Of a DNA stretch of 43,679 nt, positions 6,345 to 14,955 are shown piece by piece; position 1 is the stretch's first letter, and each line of letters opens with the position of its first letter. This DNA comes from JAAYYF01 sp040255585 (GTDB lineage: Bacteria > Deinococcota > Deinococci > Deinococcales > Trueperaceae). The stretch covers positions 1 to 43,679 of the forward strand of contig JBDZVI010000016.1 in the NCBI GenBank assembly GCA_040255585.1. Direction: 5' to 3'. The position numbers and the translations under genes were made by a program. The notes beneath the pieces were generated by a model. It saw only the letters and a list, made by a program, of their open reading frames with translations. It searched no databases and had not been told where the DNA came from.

Positions 6345-9300
6345 TTAGCCGCGGCGGTCGCCCGCTGCAGGTAGCCTCTCGAGGAACGTGCGCCGCACTT
6401 CCACGTCCTCGATCCGCGCCGCCACCAAGTCCCTCGTGGCGCGGGCGTTGGCGAGGAGCCGCTCGGCGCGCGGGTCTGCCGTCATCCGCAACACCTCGCA
6501 AGCGTCCGCGAAAGAGCTGAAACGGTCGGGAACCCCGTCTAGGGACGTGCTCAGCAGCCGCTCGAGGTGGGGCTCCAGGGCGGCCAGAGCGGCCACGGTG
6601 TCGCCAAGCGCCGCGTAGACGGAGGCTAGGCCGATCGCGAGGTCAGGCGGGGCTTCCGTGGCGAGAAGAGCCCTGGCCGACTCGTAGGCCGTCAGCGCCC
6701 CCATAGGGTCGCTCGCCGCGAGCTTGGCGCGACCGATGAGCAAGAGGGCGGCACCCGCTGCCGCCGTGCTGTCGAGCCGCACGGCCAGGGTCCGCGCGGC
6801 CTCGGCGGAGGCGATGCAAGCTTCGGTGTCGCGCAGCGCGAGCGACAGCGCGGCCTTGGTGTTGAGCAGCCAACGCTCGGCGCTCAGCTCACCTACCTCT
6901 GTGGCCAAGCGGAGGCCTTCTGCGAGGCGCGCTTCCGCTTCCTCGTAGTCGCGGAGTTCCATGGCCGTGAACGCCAAACCTGCGAACTGGAAGCACTCGT
7001 CCTGGCGGTCATTGACGGCGCGGTCGACCTCGAGCCCCTCGAGTAACGCCGTGCGCGCGCCCATGTGGAAACCTTGAGCGTTCAGCGCGCTGGCCAGCAC
7101 GCCGAGCGTGCGGGTCAGGTTGTACGTGCTTCCGAGTTCGCGGCTGAGTTCGAGCGACTCGCGGGCGAGGTTGGCGGACTCGGCGTGGTGACCTTGGTCG
7201 TTCAGCAGCATGGCTAGATTGGCCAAGGATTTCGCCTGCCCGTCCAGGTTGCCCACCCGGCGGTTTAGCTCAAGCCCCTCGCGTGTGAGCCGCTCGGCCT
7301 CGGCCAGGTCGCCGTCGCGCCACCAGGTGATGGCCAGGTTGTTCAGCGCGCCGGAGACCCCGTCAAGGTCGTCGGCCGCGAGGAAAGTGGTCTGAGCCTC
7401 GAGGAAGTAGTCGCGTGCGGCCGCGCGGTCGCCGCTCAGGTCGCTGACGATGCCGAGGTTCGTGTAGCAGGCGCCGAGGCGTCCGCCATCGCCGAGTGCC
7501 GTGGCCAACTCGGCGGCGCGGAGCAGGGTCGCGCGCGCCTCGTCCGGGCGTGAGGTCCAGGTCAGGGCCCGGCCGAGGAGCAAAGTAGCGTCTGCCTCGG
7601 CCGCCTGGTCGCCGGCTTCAAGCGCCGCTTCCGCTGCCGCGGCTGCGTGCTGGACCGCCAGCTCGTTGACCCCAAGCTTCGCTTCGAACGACGAACGGCG
7701 CAATAGAACCGTGGCCCTGGCCGTGGCGGAGCCTAGGAGCTCCGCGAGGCGGTCCATCTCGTCCAGGTCGGCCTGCAACTCTTGGCGGCGGGTGACGAGC
7801 TCGTAGACCTTGACCCGTCCGGCCAACAGTTCGAACCGCTCCTTTGGTCCCGGCTCCAGCTCGAGGGCACGCGCGAAATGCTCGAGTGCGACGTCGTTCG
7901 CGAAAGAACGTGCCGCCTGGTCCGCCGCGTACCTCAGGTAGAGGCGCGCCTTGTCTGGTACTCCTCCCAGGTCGAAGTGCCACGCCAGCTGTAGCGCGGC
8001 TTCCGGAGCGCGCTGACCGTACAAGGCCTCGAGGGCGTTGCCGACGTCCTCGTGGAGATAAGACGCCTCCACCTCGTCGAGCCGCCTGTACAGGTACGCC
8101 TGGACCTGATTGTTGGCGAAGCGGTAGTGCGACAGCCGGCCGCCGTCCACGCGTTCGAGGCCGTCGGCCGCCACGAGTCGGTGACGCTTCTGCAGCGTCT
8201 CGCCGAGCTCCCGCACGAGCTCCCTCGGATCGCGCGGTTGAACGCGCGCCAGCACCTCGACTGTGAAACGCTCACCCTCGACGCTCGCGATCGTCAGACT
8301 ACGCGCGGCCTCTCCCTCCAGGCGGCCGAGCCGCTCCTCGATGACGCCTTCCGCTCTGGAAGGGAGCGCTCCCCATTCGAGGTTTGCCGGGGCGATCCAG
8401 GCGCCGTCCGCGCCGCGTACCAGTTCACCGCGTTCCTGCAAGGCGCGCAGGAGCTCGACCGTGAAGAGCGGGTGGCCGCCGGTATGGCGGTGCAGCGCCT
8501 CGGCGAACTCCTGCCCAAGGTGGTTGGATTCGGCGGCCAGGAGCGCGGTCACGAACTCTAGGCCGCGCTCGGCGGTCGCCGCGTCGAGGTCGACGAGGAT
8601 GTCGCCTCTGTAACGCTTCAGCTCCGCGATGGTTTGTTCGAGTGGGTGCCGCTCCCCGCCGCGCCCGAGGGCGACGTCGCTCGGCCGGAAGGCCCCGATG
8701 AGCAGCACCCTGGCCTCTTCGAGGCGCCTGGCGAGCCGGAAGAGGAGTCCGAGCGAGGCCGTGTCGGCCCACTGTAGGTCGTCGATGAGGAGGACCAGAG
8801 GCGCGTCCTCGCTAAGGCGCTTGATGACGTTCGAGTACTGCTCGAATATCTGGCTGGCGTCGAGGGACCTGGGCGGCTCGGTCGAGGTGGAGTCGAGCTT
8901 CTTGCGCAGCTTGTCGCCCCAGCGCGACTTGCCCGCCACGTACTTGCCGAGCTTCGCCATCAGCGTCGCGCCTGGTACGAGCACCCCGATGAGGTCGGGC
9001 GCGAAGTCGACTAGGGTCTCTCCGACTGCCACGCCGAAGCGCTTCAGGCGCGCGCCGGTCGCAGGCGTGACAGCGCCCTTGGCTACCAGCGCCTCCTCGT
9101 CGCCACTCAACTGCTCGAGGATCTCCTGGAACGGGAGATAAGGGTTCGCGGGTCCGGTCTGAGGGTCGCACGTGCCGCTCACCACCAGCAGCTCGTCGTG
9201 TGCCTCTTCGGCGAGTTCCGCGAAGGCCTTGAGCAGGGTCGACTTGCCCGAACCGGCGTCGCCGGACACGAGCACCACCTGTCCGGCACCGCCAATGGCC

Positions 9301-9359
9301 TGCTCGAGCAGGCTCATCAGGCGGTCAAGTTCTTGCTCCCGGCCGACGACGTTGGGCAT
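6345..9359 (-). CDS. Large AAA/STAND-type ATPase with TPR-like repeats
   Basis: A 1004-residue protein. VGREQELDRLMSLLEQA opens an AAA_16 domain with Walker A GDAGSGKST at 33-41, Walker B LVLLIDDLQWAD near 190-199 and a sensor segment LLIGAFRPSD. A winged-helix-like linker follows, then about residues 440-960 form many helical pairs rich in A, L and E (for example AACYTNLGIV-like and LNNLAITWWRDGDLAEAERL units), resembling tetratricopeptide repeats. Relatives of this layout include LuxR-type MalT/LAL regulators and adenylate-cyclase-linked ATPases, but here no cyclase precedes the ATPase and no HTH follows the repeats: the chain ends RRTFLERLPAAGDRRG. It is probably a nucleotide-switch signalling protein whose partner is unknown. 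AGAGGAG lies about 11 nt upstream of the ATG. It is monocistronic by spacing. Confidence 0.8.
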   Translation of the reverse strand: MPNVVGREQELDRLMSLLEQAIGGAGQVVLVSGDAGSGKSTLLKAFAELAEEAHDELLVVSGTCDPQTGPANPYLPFQEILEQLSGDEEALVAKGAVTPATGARLKRFGVAVGETLVDFAPDLIGVLVPGATLMAKLGKYVAGKSRWGDKLRKKLDSTSTEPPRSLDASQIFEQYSNVIKRLSEDAPLVLLIDDLQWADTASLGLLFRLARRLEEARVLLIGAFRPSDVALGRGGERHPLEQTIAELKRYRGDILVDLDAATAERGLEFVTALLAAESNHLGQEFAEALHRHTGGHPLFTVELLRALQERGELVRGADGAWIAPANLEWGALPSRAEGVIEERLGRLEGEAARSLTIASVEGERFTVEVLARVQPRDPRELVRELGETLQKRHRLVAADGLERVDGGRLSHYRFANNQVQAYLYRRLDEVEASYLHEDVGNALEALYGQRAPEAALQLAWHFDLGGVPDKARLYLRYAADQAARSFANDVALEHFARALELEPGPKERFELLAGRVKVYELVTRRQELQADLDEMDRLAELLGSATARATVLLRRSSFEAKLGVNELAVQHAAAAAEAALEAGDQAAEADATLLLGRALTWTSRPDEARATLLRAAELATALGDGGRLGACYTNLGIVSDLSGDRAAARDYFLEAQTTFLAADDLDGVSGALNNLAITWWRDGDLAEAERLTREGLELNRRVGNLDGQAKSLANLAMLLNDQGHHAESANLARESLELSRELGSTYNLTRTLGVLASALNAQGFHMGARTALLEGLEVDRAVNDRQDECFQFAGLAFTAMELRDYEEAEARLAEGLRLATEVGELSAERWLLNTKAALSLALRDTEACIASAEAARTLAVRLDSTAAAGAALLLIGRAKLAASDPMGALTAYESARALLATEAPPDLAIGLASVYAALGDTVAALAALEPHLERLLSTSLDGVPDRFSSFADACEVLRMTADPRAERLLANARATRDLVAARIEDVEVRRTFLERLPAAGDRRG

Positions 9360-9482
9360 CGCGGCGCCACTCCTCTTCCGGTGCGTAGCACCGGCAACGT
9401 TGCGAACGCCGTCATCGTAATGCTTGGCCAGTTCAGGCGGCTGTGTCGAAGGGGGTCCGCCGGTCTCGCCAGCGCTGGCGGG

Positions 9483-10028
9483 TCACGGCGTCATGTCGTA
9501 CGTAAGCCACGGCGTGCGCGTGGCGACGTTGTCGTACAGTCCGCGCGCCCGGTAGTTGTCGTCCGCCGTGATCCAGCGCACGACCGTCCAACCGCGGCGG
9601 CGCGCCTCGTCTCGCAAAGCGTAGAAGAGCGCCTGCGCGGCGCCGCTACCTCGCGCCGTGGCGGCTACGAACAGGTCGTCCAGATAGCCACCCCTCGAGG
9701 CATCGAGCGGACGCGCGAACTCGCGGAAGTGCGCGAGGCCGATGGGCTTGCTGTTGGCGTCCAGTGCGAGGAGGCATTCCACCTCGTTGGCTTGGTCATG
9801 GATCCAGTTCCACACGCGCTCGCGCATCTCCGGCGTCTGCGCCTTGCGGTAGAAGTCCGCGTAGCCGGCGTACAGGACTTCCCAGGCCGCGCGGTGCGTA
9901 GCGGCGGCGCGCACGACGGTGATGGCGGGAGCGCCGCCCGTAGGTACGGCTCGGGCTCCGCGCTTCGTCTCCTCCGGAGCGGGAGCGATCGCGTCCTCTC
10001 GACCCGCGTCCTCCGCGGCCCCGCTCAC
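9483..10028 (-). CDS. GNAT family N-acetyltransferase
   Basis: A 181-residue protein. After a variable N-terminal stretch of about 40 residues rich in A, E and G, the GNAT core starts at ITVVRAAAT. The acetyl-CoA-binding motif A is GGYLDDLFVAATARGSGAAQALFYAL, in which the R/Q-x-x-G-x-G/A pattern appears as ARGSGAA; motif B is TADDNYRARGLYDNV. It transfers an acetyl group to an amine on an unknown small molecule or protein. GTG 10028 overlaps the stop of the upstream DSD1-like gene (GTGA), which implies coupled translation; if so the Ala-rich N-terminus is genuine. A start closer to the domain is possible but no ATG is present there. Confidence 0.82.
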   Translation of the reverse strand: MSGAAEDAGREDAIAPAPEETKRGARAVPTGGAPAITVVRAAATHRAAWEVLYAGYADFYRKAQTPEMRERVWNWIHDQANEVECLLALDANSKPIGLAHFREFARPLDASRGGYLDDLFVAATARGSGAAQALFYALRDEARRRGWTVVRWITADDNYRARGLYDNVATRTPWLTYDMTP

Positions 10029-11116
10029 CGCGTCTTCCCCCGCGCCGCCACCGGCAACACGGCGGTCACCACGCCGCCGCGGTGCGCGTACACCTCGTCG
10101 TGCAGGTTCGAGACGGGGCAGACGTGGTTCGGCACCACGCGCAGCCGCTCGCCGATCACTGGCTTGCGCGCGCAGGCCGAGAAGTCGACGGCGCCGTGCT
10201 CCTCGGAGAGCTGCCAGATGACAGCCTCGGGGTACTCCAGGATGTGGCCGTAGCCGCCGGCGGGGTCGCCGCGGAAGAGGTCGCTCGTCAGGGTCTTCGA
10301 GCCGGCGTCGATCACGCCACGGCTTGCCGTTGGCTTGCTCACCAGCGTCGCGTGGACGTGCAGGGCGCAATCGTCGAGCGTGGCCGAGCCCGCCGCCACG
10401 CTGTTGCGGTCGTTGTAGACGTACGTGCCGGCTCGGTGTTCGGTAGCCACGCCGGGCACGTGCGACTGCCAGACGCCCGGCGTACCGCCGACAGACACGA
10501 CCTTAAGCTCGAGGCCCGCCTGCTCGAGCAGTTCGCGGGTCTTGGTCACGAAGTCCGGCACCGCGTCCGAGTTGGGGTACGTGAGTAGGCCTAGGAACTC
10601 GACCTTCGGCCGCTCGGCGGCGGAGCGCGCCAGCGCCACCGCCTCCTCTGGCGTCACCACGCCTTGGCGCTTCTTGCCGCACTCGAACTCGATGAGCACG
10701 CCGATCGTCCGGTCGGCCAGAGCAGCCGCGCTCGCGACGGCGTCCAGCGCGACCTCGTTGTCCACGGCGACGCGCACGTTGGCCAGGGCGGCCACCTGGG
10801 CGAGGCGCCGCACCTTCTCGGGGCCCATGACGTCGTAGGTGATGAGGATGTCGTCCAGGCCGGCCGCCGCCATGACCTCCGCCTCGCCGACGGTCTGGAC
10901 CGTTATGCCCCGCGCGCCCTCGCTGACCTGCCAATGCGCGAGGAGGGGCAGCTTGTGCGTCTTGATGTGCGGGCGGTTCGCGATGCCGTGCTCGTCCAGG
11001 TACGCCTGGAGGCGCCTGATGTTCCGTAGGGCGATGTCTAGGTCGACGACCACGCACGGGGTGTCGAGCGTATCGATGCGCATGGCGGTCGGCGTGGCTG
11101 CTGCAGAGGGGCTCAT
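10025..11116 (-). CDS. DSD1-type PLP enzyme (D-serine dehydratase / D-threonine aldolase-like)
   Basis: A 363-residue fold-type III PLP enzyme. The N-terminal alanine-racemase barrel begins LDTPCVVVDLDIALRN and holds the PLP lysine in RPHIKTHK (about residue 50). The C-terminal domain has PNHVCPVSNLHDEVY, where the His and Cys of eukaryotic-type D-serine dehydratase bind zinc. Enzymes of this group act on D-3-hydroxy amino acids, giving either a keto acid with ammonia or glycine with an aldehyde; which one cannot be told here. AAGGAGGAAC lies directly before ATG 11116, a near-ideal ribosome site, so longer in-frame starts are rejected. The gene overlaps the acetyltransferase gene downstream and follows the DUF1684 gene by 47 nt. 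Confidence 0.87.
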   Translation of the reverse strand: MSPSAAATPTAMRIDTLDTPCVVVDLDIALRNIRRLQAYLDEHGIANRPHIKTHKLPLLAHWQVSEGARGITVQTVGEAEVMAAAGLDDILITYDVMGPEKVRRLAQVAALANVRVAVDNEVALDAVASAAALADRTIGVLIEFECGKKRQGVVTPEEAVALARSAAERPKVEFLGLLTYPNSDAVPDFVTKTRELLEQAGLELKVVSVGGTPGVWQSHVPGVATEHRAGTYVYNDRNSVAAGSATLDDCALHVHATLVSKPTASRGVIDAGSKTLTSDLFRGDPAGGYGHILEYPEAVIWQLSEEHGAVDFSACARKPVIGERLRVVPNHVCPVSNLHDEVYAHRGGVVTAVLPVAARGKTR

Positions 11117-11163
11117 GTTCCTCCTTGGTCGCCCCAGGGTACGCCGCGGCGACTGCGGCGGAC

Positions 11164-12087
11164 CTAGTCTCGGGCCAACCTCTCGCCCGCCGTCACGGCG
11201 AAGGGCAGCTTGTTGCCAGGAGTAGGCATCGGACAGGTGGCGTACGGGGTGTGCGCGCAGGGCGGGTGGTTGGCTCGGTTGAAATCGAGGGTCACGCGCC
11301 CGTCCACCGGAGCGTCCGTCGTCAGGAACCGCCCACCCGAGTAGGAGGTGGGGCCCTCGCCGGCAGCGTCGAGGTCCTCGTTGCTCGCATCGCGGAAGTT
11401 GATGAAGAGGCGTCCGTCGCCGGCCTCGGTAGCGAGGAGCGTGTGGCTCCGGCCTTCGTGCACGAAACGTGCCCGCCCCGCCACGCGGTGCATGCTCACC
11501 TGACCGATGACGTTGCTGACAGGCACCTCCTCGTACGTCTCCGGAGGGAGGAACTCGGCTTTGAGCACCCATTCGGGCGCCGGGTCGAACCAGGCGAGAT
11601 CGCGTTCGACGCTCTTCAGCTCGGCCGCGACCGGGTCGTGCACCCGCACGCCCCAGAGGTCGCCACGTTTCACCACGCTGACGCGCGCCGGCTGCGGGCC
11701 AGAGGCCGCAGCGGCTCCCAGGCTCCGGGCCGCCGGCCGGTCCCCCGCGAGGAAGGCTACGTCGCCCTCAACGGTGAGCTGGTCGGTGAACGGCTCCCCG
11801 CCGAGCAGCAGGTCTGCGCCGGGCGCCGGAACCACGGTCGCACGCTCGTGCGTGACGACCACGCGGGCCGCCTCGGCGGGGAAGCGCTCGGCCAGCCTGA
11901 CCGTGCTGGTCGCGGCGCTTCCGACGGTGTTCTCACCCTCCTCGAGCCACTCAAGGCACGTGATCGACCACCAACCGTGCGGACCGACCAGGCTCGCGGC
12001 GCGCTGCTCGCGCCAAGCCATGAGGCCGTCCAGCCATGCTGCCGTCGCGGGGTCGCCGTCCGTGGGGGTGTTCCAAGGCTCGCTCAC
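11164..12087 (-). CDS. DUF1684 family protein
   Basis: A 307-residue cytoplasmic protein. The family signature is clear in the last third: RLFINFRDASNEDL, YSGGRFLTTDAPVDGRV, LDFNRANHPPCAHTPY and ATCPMPTPGNKLPFAV with the paired cysteines and H/N residues that characterise DUF1684. Biochemical function of the family is unknown. Start is GTG 12087; TAGAAT ends 6 nt upstream and no ribosome site is present, consistent with a leaderless mRNA. It is the first gene of a likely three-gene operon with the DSD1-like enzyme and the acetyltransferase, and is divergent from the MFS transporter gene. Confidence 0.85.
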   Translation of the reverse strand: MSEPWNTPTDGDPATAAWLDGLMAWREQRAASLVGPHGWWSITCLEWLEEGENTVGSAATSTVRLAERFPAEAARVVVTHERATVVPAPGADLLLGGEPFTDQLTVEGDVAFLAGDRPAARSLGAAAASGPQPARVSVVKRGDLWGVRVHDPVAAELKSVERDLAWFDPAPEWVLKAEFLPPETYEEVPVSNVIGQVSMHRVAGRARFVHEGRSHTLLATEAGDGRLFINFRDASNEDLDAAGEGPTSYSGGRFLTTDAPVDGRVTLDFNRANHPPCAHTPYATCPMPTPGNKLPFAVTAGERLARD

Positions 12088-12093
12088 CAGTCG

Positions 12094-12099
12094 ATTCTA
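12094..12099 (-). promoter_or_regulatory. -10 box TAGAAT, leaderless start of the DUF1684 gene
   Basis: TAGAAT on the minus strand, exactly 6 nt before GTG 12087, with no Shine-Dalgarno sequence between. The -35 region is not recognisable. Confidence 0.45.
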
Positions 12100-12169
12100 G
12101 GCTCACTCCGATGTGACCCGCGTCTCACGCCCGGGCTCCTGCCGATGGGCGCCTACCGTCAGAGTGACT

Positions 12170-12234
12170 ACCGGCACGGGCCCCGGCCGTGCCGGTGACG
12201 ACGCCCCCGGGTTACCCTGTGCCGGAAGTCCGGC
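12170..12234. promoter_or_regulatory. Inverted repeats in a divergent intergenic region
   Basis: Between the divergent DUF1684 and MFS genes, ACCGGCACGG (12170-12179) and CCGTGCCGGT (12187-12196) form a perfect 10-bp stem with a 7-nt loop, and GCCGGA/TCCGGC (12221-12234) forms a second short palindrome. They could be operator sites or mRNA hairpins; no protein can be assigned. Confidence 0.4.
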
Positions 12235-12291
12235 GGTGGGGCCGCGCGTACCGCCAAGAGTGGCGCCGGCACGCGACTTCACGACCGCGCG

Positions 12292-13554
12292 ATGCGAGCA
12301 TCTAGATCGTTCTTCTACCAATGCCTTGCCTCGGGTTTCCTCACGGCGGCCTCCAGCATGATGGCCGTGATGACGCCGCTCTACGCCGTGAGCCTCGGCG
12401 TAGAGGCGCAGTGGCTCGGGCTACTCATGGCCTTGCCGGGGATCTTCCCGGTCATCTTCGCTCTGCAGGTCGGTCGGTGGATCGATGCCATCGGCGTGGC
12501 CCGCTCCTTCTTCTTTGGCATCGCTGGCCTGCTCCTGTCGCCGCTCGTCGTGATCCTGTTCCCGGGTATCGGTGCACTCGCGGTCTCGCGGCTCCTGCTT
12601 GGCTTCTTCGTGCTCGTGTTCACGCTCGCATCGCAGTCGCTCGTGGCGTCGCTCACCAACGGCAGATCGCACGAGAGCAACTTCGGCGTCCAGTCCACGT
12701 GGCTGGCCGGCGGGCGCATGGTGGGTCCGGTCGTGGTCGGCGCCATCATCGATGGGGCCGGCTACCGCGTCAGCTTCGTTGCCATGTTCGCCATCATCCT
12801 GGTGGCGACGCTGTTGGCTTACCGGGTGGCCAAGGCTGCACCGCGCGTGTCTGGCGGCCGCTTCCGCCCCAGCCCTTTGCGCAAGGGCGCGGTCAGTTCG
12901 ACGCTGAGGAACGCCGGGTTGCAGATGGCCGTGCTCACGAGCGCGGGCGTGTTCATGGCCCTGACGATGCGCGAGGCCTTCCTGCCGGTGATGCTCGAGG
13001 GGATGGGCATGTCGGCCACGGTCATCGGCTCGCTCGTCAGCCTCGGCTCGCTCACCTCAGTGCTCATCCGACCAGCCATGCCCGTAGTCATCCGCCTGCT
13101 CGGCGGTGCCGGCAACGCGCTCGTCACGTCGATGGTCGCCGTGGCCGTAGGTATCGGCCTGCTCTCCATCGCCCAGAGCGTGGCCGCGTTCGCCGTGCTG
13201 GCCGTCGTCGTCGGGTTCGGTACCGGGATCGCCTTCCCGTTGAGCATCGTGTCCGTCGCCTCGCACGTGCCGCTACGCGACCGCGGGGTCGCACTCAGCT
13301 TGCGTCTGTCGTTCAACAGCACGGTCGAGATCTTCGGCCCGATGCTGAGCGGGGTGGTGGTGGCCGCTACGTCGTTCCGTTTCGGCTTCGCCACCGCGGG
13401 CTTGACGCTCGGCTGCATCACCCTCGTCTCGCTGGCTATCTTGAAGCGCTTCAACACCGGTGCCATCGCAAGCGAGGGGGTCGGCTCCGTCGAGAGGACG
13501 GAGCCGCATGCAGAGTTGGAACGCGGTGAGACCGTTGGTGTGGCCGAGGGTTAG
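12292..13554 (+). CDS. MFS transporter
   Basis: A 420-residue membrane protein with about 12 hydrophobic helices. The loop between helices 2 and 3 reads GRWIDAIGVAR, a variant of the MFS motif G-x-x-x-D-R-x-G-R-R; a longer hydrophilic loop around residues 180-205 divides the two six-helix halves. The C-terminal about 35 residues are polar and cytoplasmic. Substrate unknown; members of this general group export drugs or move small metabolites by proton exchange. ATG 12292 has no strong ribosome site. The gene converges on tldE. Confidence 0.82.
   Translation: MRASRSFFYQCLASGFLTAASSMMAVMTPLYAVSLGVEAQWLGLLMALPGIFPVIFALQVGRWIDAIGVARSFFFGIAGLLLSPLVVILFPGIGALAVSRLLLGFFVLVFTLASQSLVASLTNGRSHESNFGVQSTWLAGGRMVGPVVVGAIIDGAGYRVSFVAMFAIILVATLLAYRVAKAAPRVSGGRFRPSPLRKGAVSSTLRNAGLQMAVLTSAGVFMALTMREAFLPVMLEGMGMSATVIGSLVSLGSLTSVLIRPAMPVVIRLLGGAGNALVTSMVAVAVGIGLLSIAQSVAAFAVLAVVVGFGTGIAFPLSIVSVASHVPLRDRGVALSLRLSFNSTVEIFGPMLSGVVVAATSFRFGFATAGLTLGCITLVSLAILKRFNTGAIASEGVGSVERTEPHAELERGETVGVAEG
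13482..13506 (+). other. Perfect 10-bp hairpin inside the MFS 3' end
   Basis: CGGCTCCGTC, a 5-nt loop GAGAG, then GACGGAGCCG form a perfect stem within the last 25 codons of the MFS gene. A weaker stem CCGCC/GGCGG follows after the stop at 13559-13571. Together they may mark the transcript end between the convergent genes, although no T-tract follows. Confidence 0.4.
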
Positions 13555-13629
13555 TCGACCGCCCGGGGCGGCGTTACTCCTTGGCTTGGTGTCGGGGAGC
13601 CGAGCTCAGGAGTGCTTGGAACCGGGCGC

Positions 13630-14955
13630 TCAACTCCCCGCGAAGCTCACATCCTCGACGCACAGACTGGGCGCGTTGATCATGGTGCTGCCCCCGGTGG
13701 ACCACTCGGGGTCGTCTCCAACGGCGCTCACGCGCTCGAGGAGCTCGAAGAGGTTGAACGAGATGGCGAAGTCGTCTACCGGGTGGGACTCGCCTCCGAC
13801 CGTCTCGATGCCCATGGCCTGCACGCTGACCTCGCCGCTGATGGGGTTGGCGCCGGCATGCACGCCCATGAGGTCGATGACGAGCACCCCGTCCGCCTGC
13901 TCGATGCCGGTACCGGGCAGGAGCATGAGGTTCGACGGCCTGACGTCCAGAGTGCTCGCATAGCTGCGGCTGGCGTGGCCCGTGTTGGGTTGGCCGGTGC
14001 GGCGCGCCGTGACGGAGTTGTGCATGAACGAGCGCAGGACGCCGTCCTCGATGAGCGTCAGGCGGGTGCTCGGCGTGCCCTCCGAGTCGAAGGGTCGGCT
14101 GCCGAGGGCACCAGGCAGCGTGGCGTCGTCAACGAGCGTTATGAGCGGCGAGGCGACGCGCTCCCCGAGCCTGCCTGCCAGGCGGCTCTTGCCCTCGCTG
14201 ACCGACTTGCCTGACAGCGAGTAGGAGAGGATCTGCAGGAGGGTCGCCACGACCTCCGGCTCGAAGACGGCGCGGCGCCTGCCCGTCCTCAGCGGCTTCG
14301 CGCCGAGCTGCCTCCCGACACGCTCGAGCATGGTCTGGGCGGTGCGGCCCGGGTCGAGCTGGTGGTAATCGCCCGCCGGGTCGACGTGGTAGCCCTGCTT
14401 GACGCTCTCGCCCTCGCGCATGACGATGCCGCCGAGCAAGAGAGCGAGGCCGGAGCGGTAACCGCCGTCGACTCCGGCGGTGGAGCCTATCTCGACCTGC
14501 TGCTCTGCCTCCAGGTAACGTCCGAACTGCATGGCTTGCACGCGCGCGTCCGTCGTGACGGCCTGCTCGAAGGTGACGGCCGTGGCGATCTTGTCGGACA
14601 GCGGCGCGGAGAGTCCCTCGCCGAGTAGGTCGGTGCGACCTAGCGTGCGGCCATGTGGCAGCACGCCGCCTGCCGCGGGCGTGATAGCCGCGTTGGCCAC
14701 GGCCTCGTCGAGCGCCCACGTGAGCGCGTCCGTCGTCAGCTCCTCGGTGGAGGCGTAACCGGTGCGGCCGCCGTCGATCACCCTCAGGCCGATGCCGGCG
14801 CGGGTCGACGACTTGACCTCGGAAGGCTTGCCGCCCCGCGCCTCCAGCGTGAGCTGGCGCTCGCTGGTAGATAGGACCTCGAGTTCAACGCCGCGCTTGG
14901 CGGCCTCAGCTAGCAGCCAGGTCTTGGCCTCTTGGACTGTCACATGCCACCCCAT
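13630..14955 (-). CDS. pmbA: TldE/PmbA, regulatory half of the TldD/TldE metalloprotease
   Basis: A 441-residue member of the PmbA/TldD (U62) family. It has the family core (SSTRAGIGLRVIDG, then FEPEVVATLLQILSYSLSGKSV, FDSEGTPSTRLTLIEDGVL, TLDVRPSNLMLLPG) but lacks the HExxxH metal site found in TldD, as expected for TldE. In E. coli and archaea the heterodimer cuts unfolded or ribosomally made peptides such as microcin precursors and gyrase poison CcdA. Its partner gene lies at 24662-26071 on the same strand instead of next door. GTG 14943 (VTVQEAKTW) preceded by GGGGTGG is an alternative start four codons inside. Confidence 0.88.
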   Translation of the reverse strand: MGWHVTVQEAKTWLLAEAAKRGVELEVLSTSERQLTLEARGGKPSEVKSSTRAGIGLRVIDGGRTGYASTEELTTDALTWALDEAVANAAITPAAGGVLPHGRTLGRTDLLGEGLSAPLSDKIATAVTFEQAVTTDARVQAMQFGRYLEAEQQVEIGSTAGVDGGYRSGLALLLGGIVMREGESVKQGYHVDPAGDYHQLDPGRTAQTMLERVGRQLGAKPLRTGRRRAVFEPEVVATLLQILSYSLSGKSVSEGKSRLAGRLGERVASPLITLVDDATLPGALGSRPFDSEGTPSTRLTLIEDGVLRSFMHNSVTARRTGQPNTGHASRSYASTLDVRPSNLMLLPGTGIEQADGVLVIDLMGVHAGANPISGEVSVQAMGIETVGGESHPVDDFAISFNLFELLERVSAVGDDPEWSTGGSTMINAPSLCVEDVSFAGS

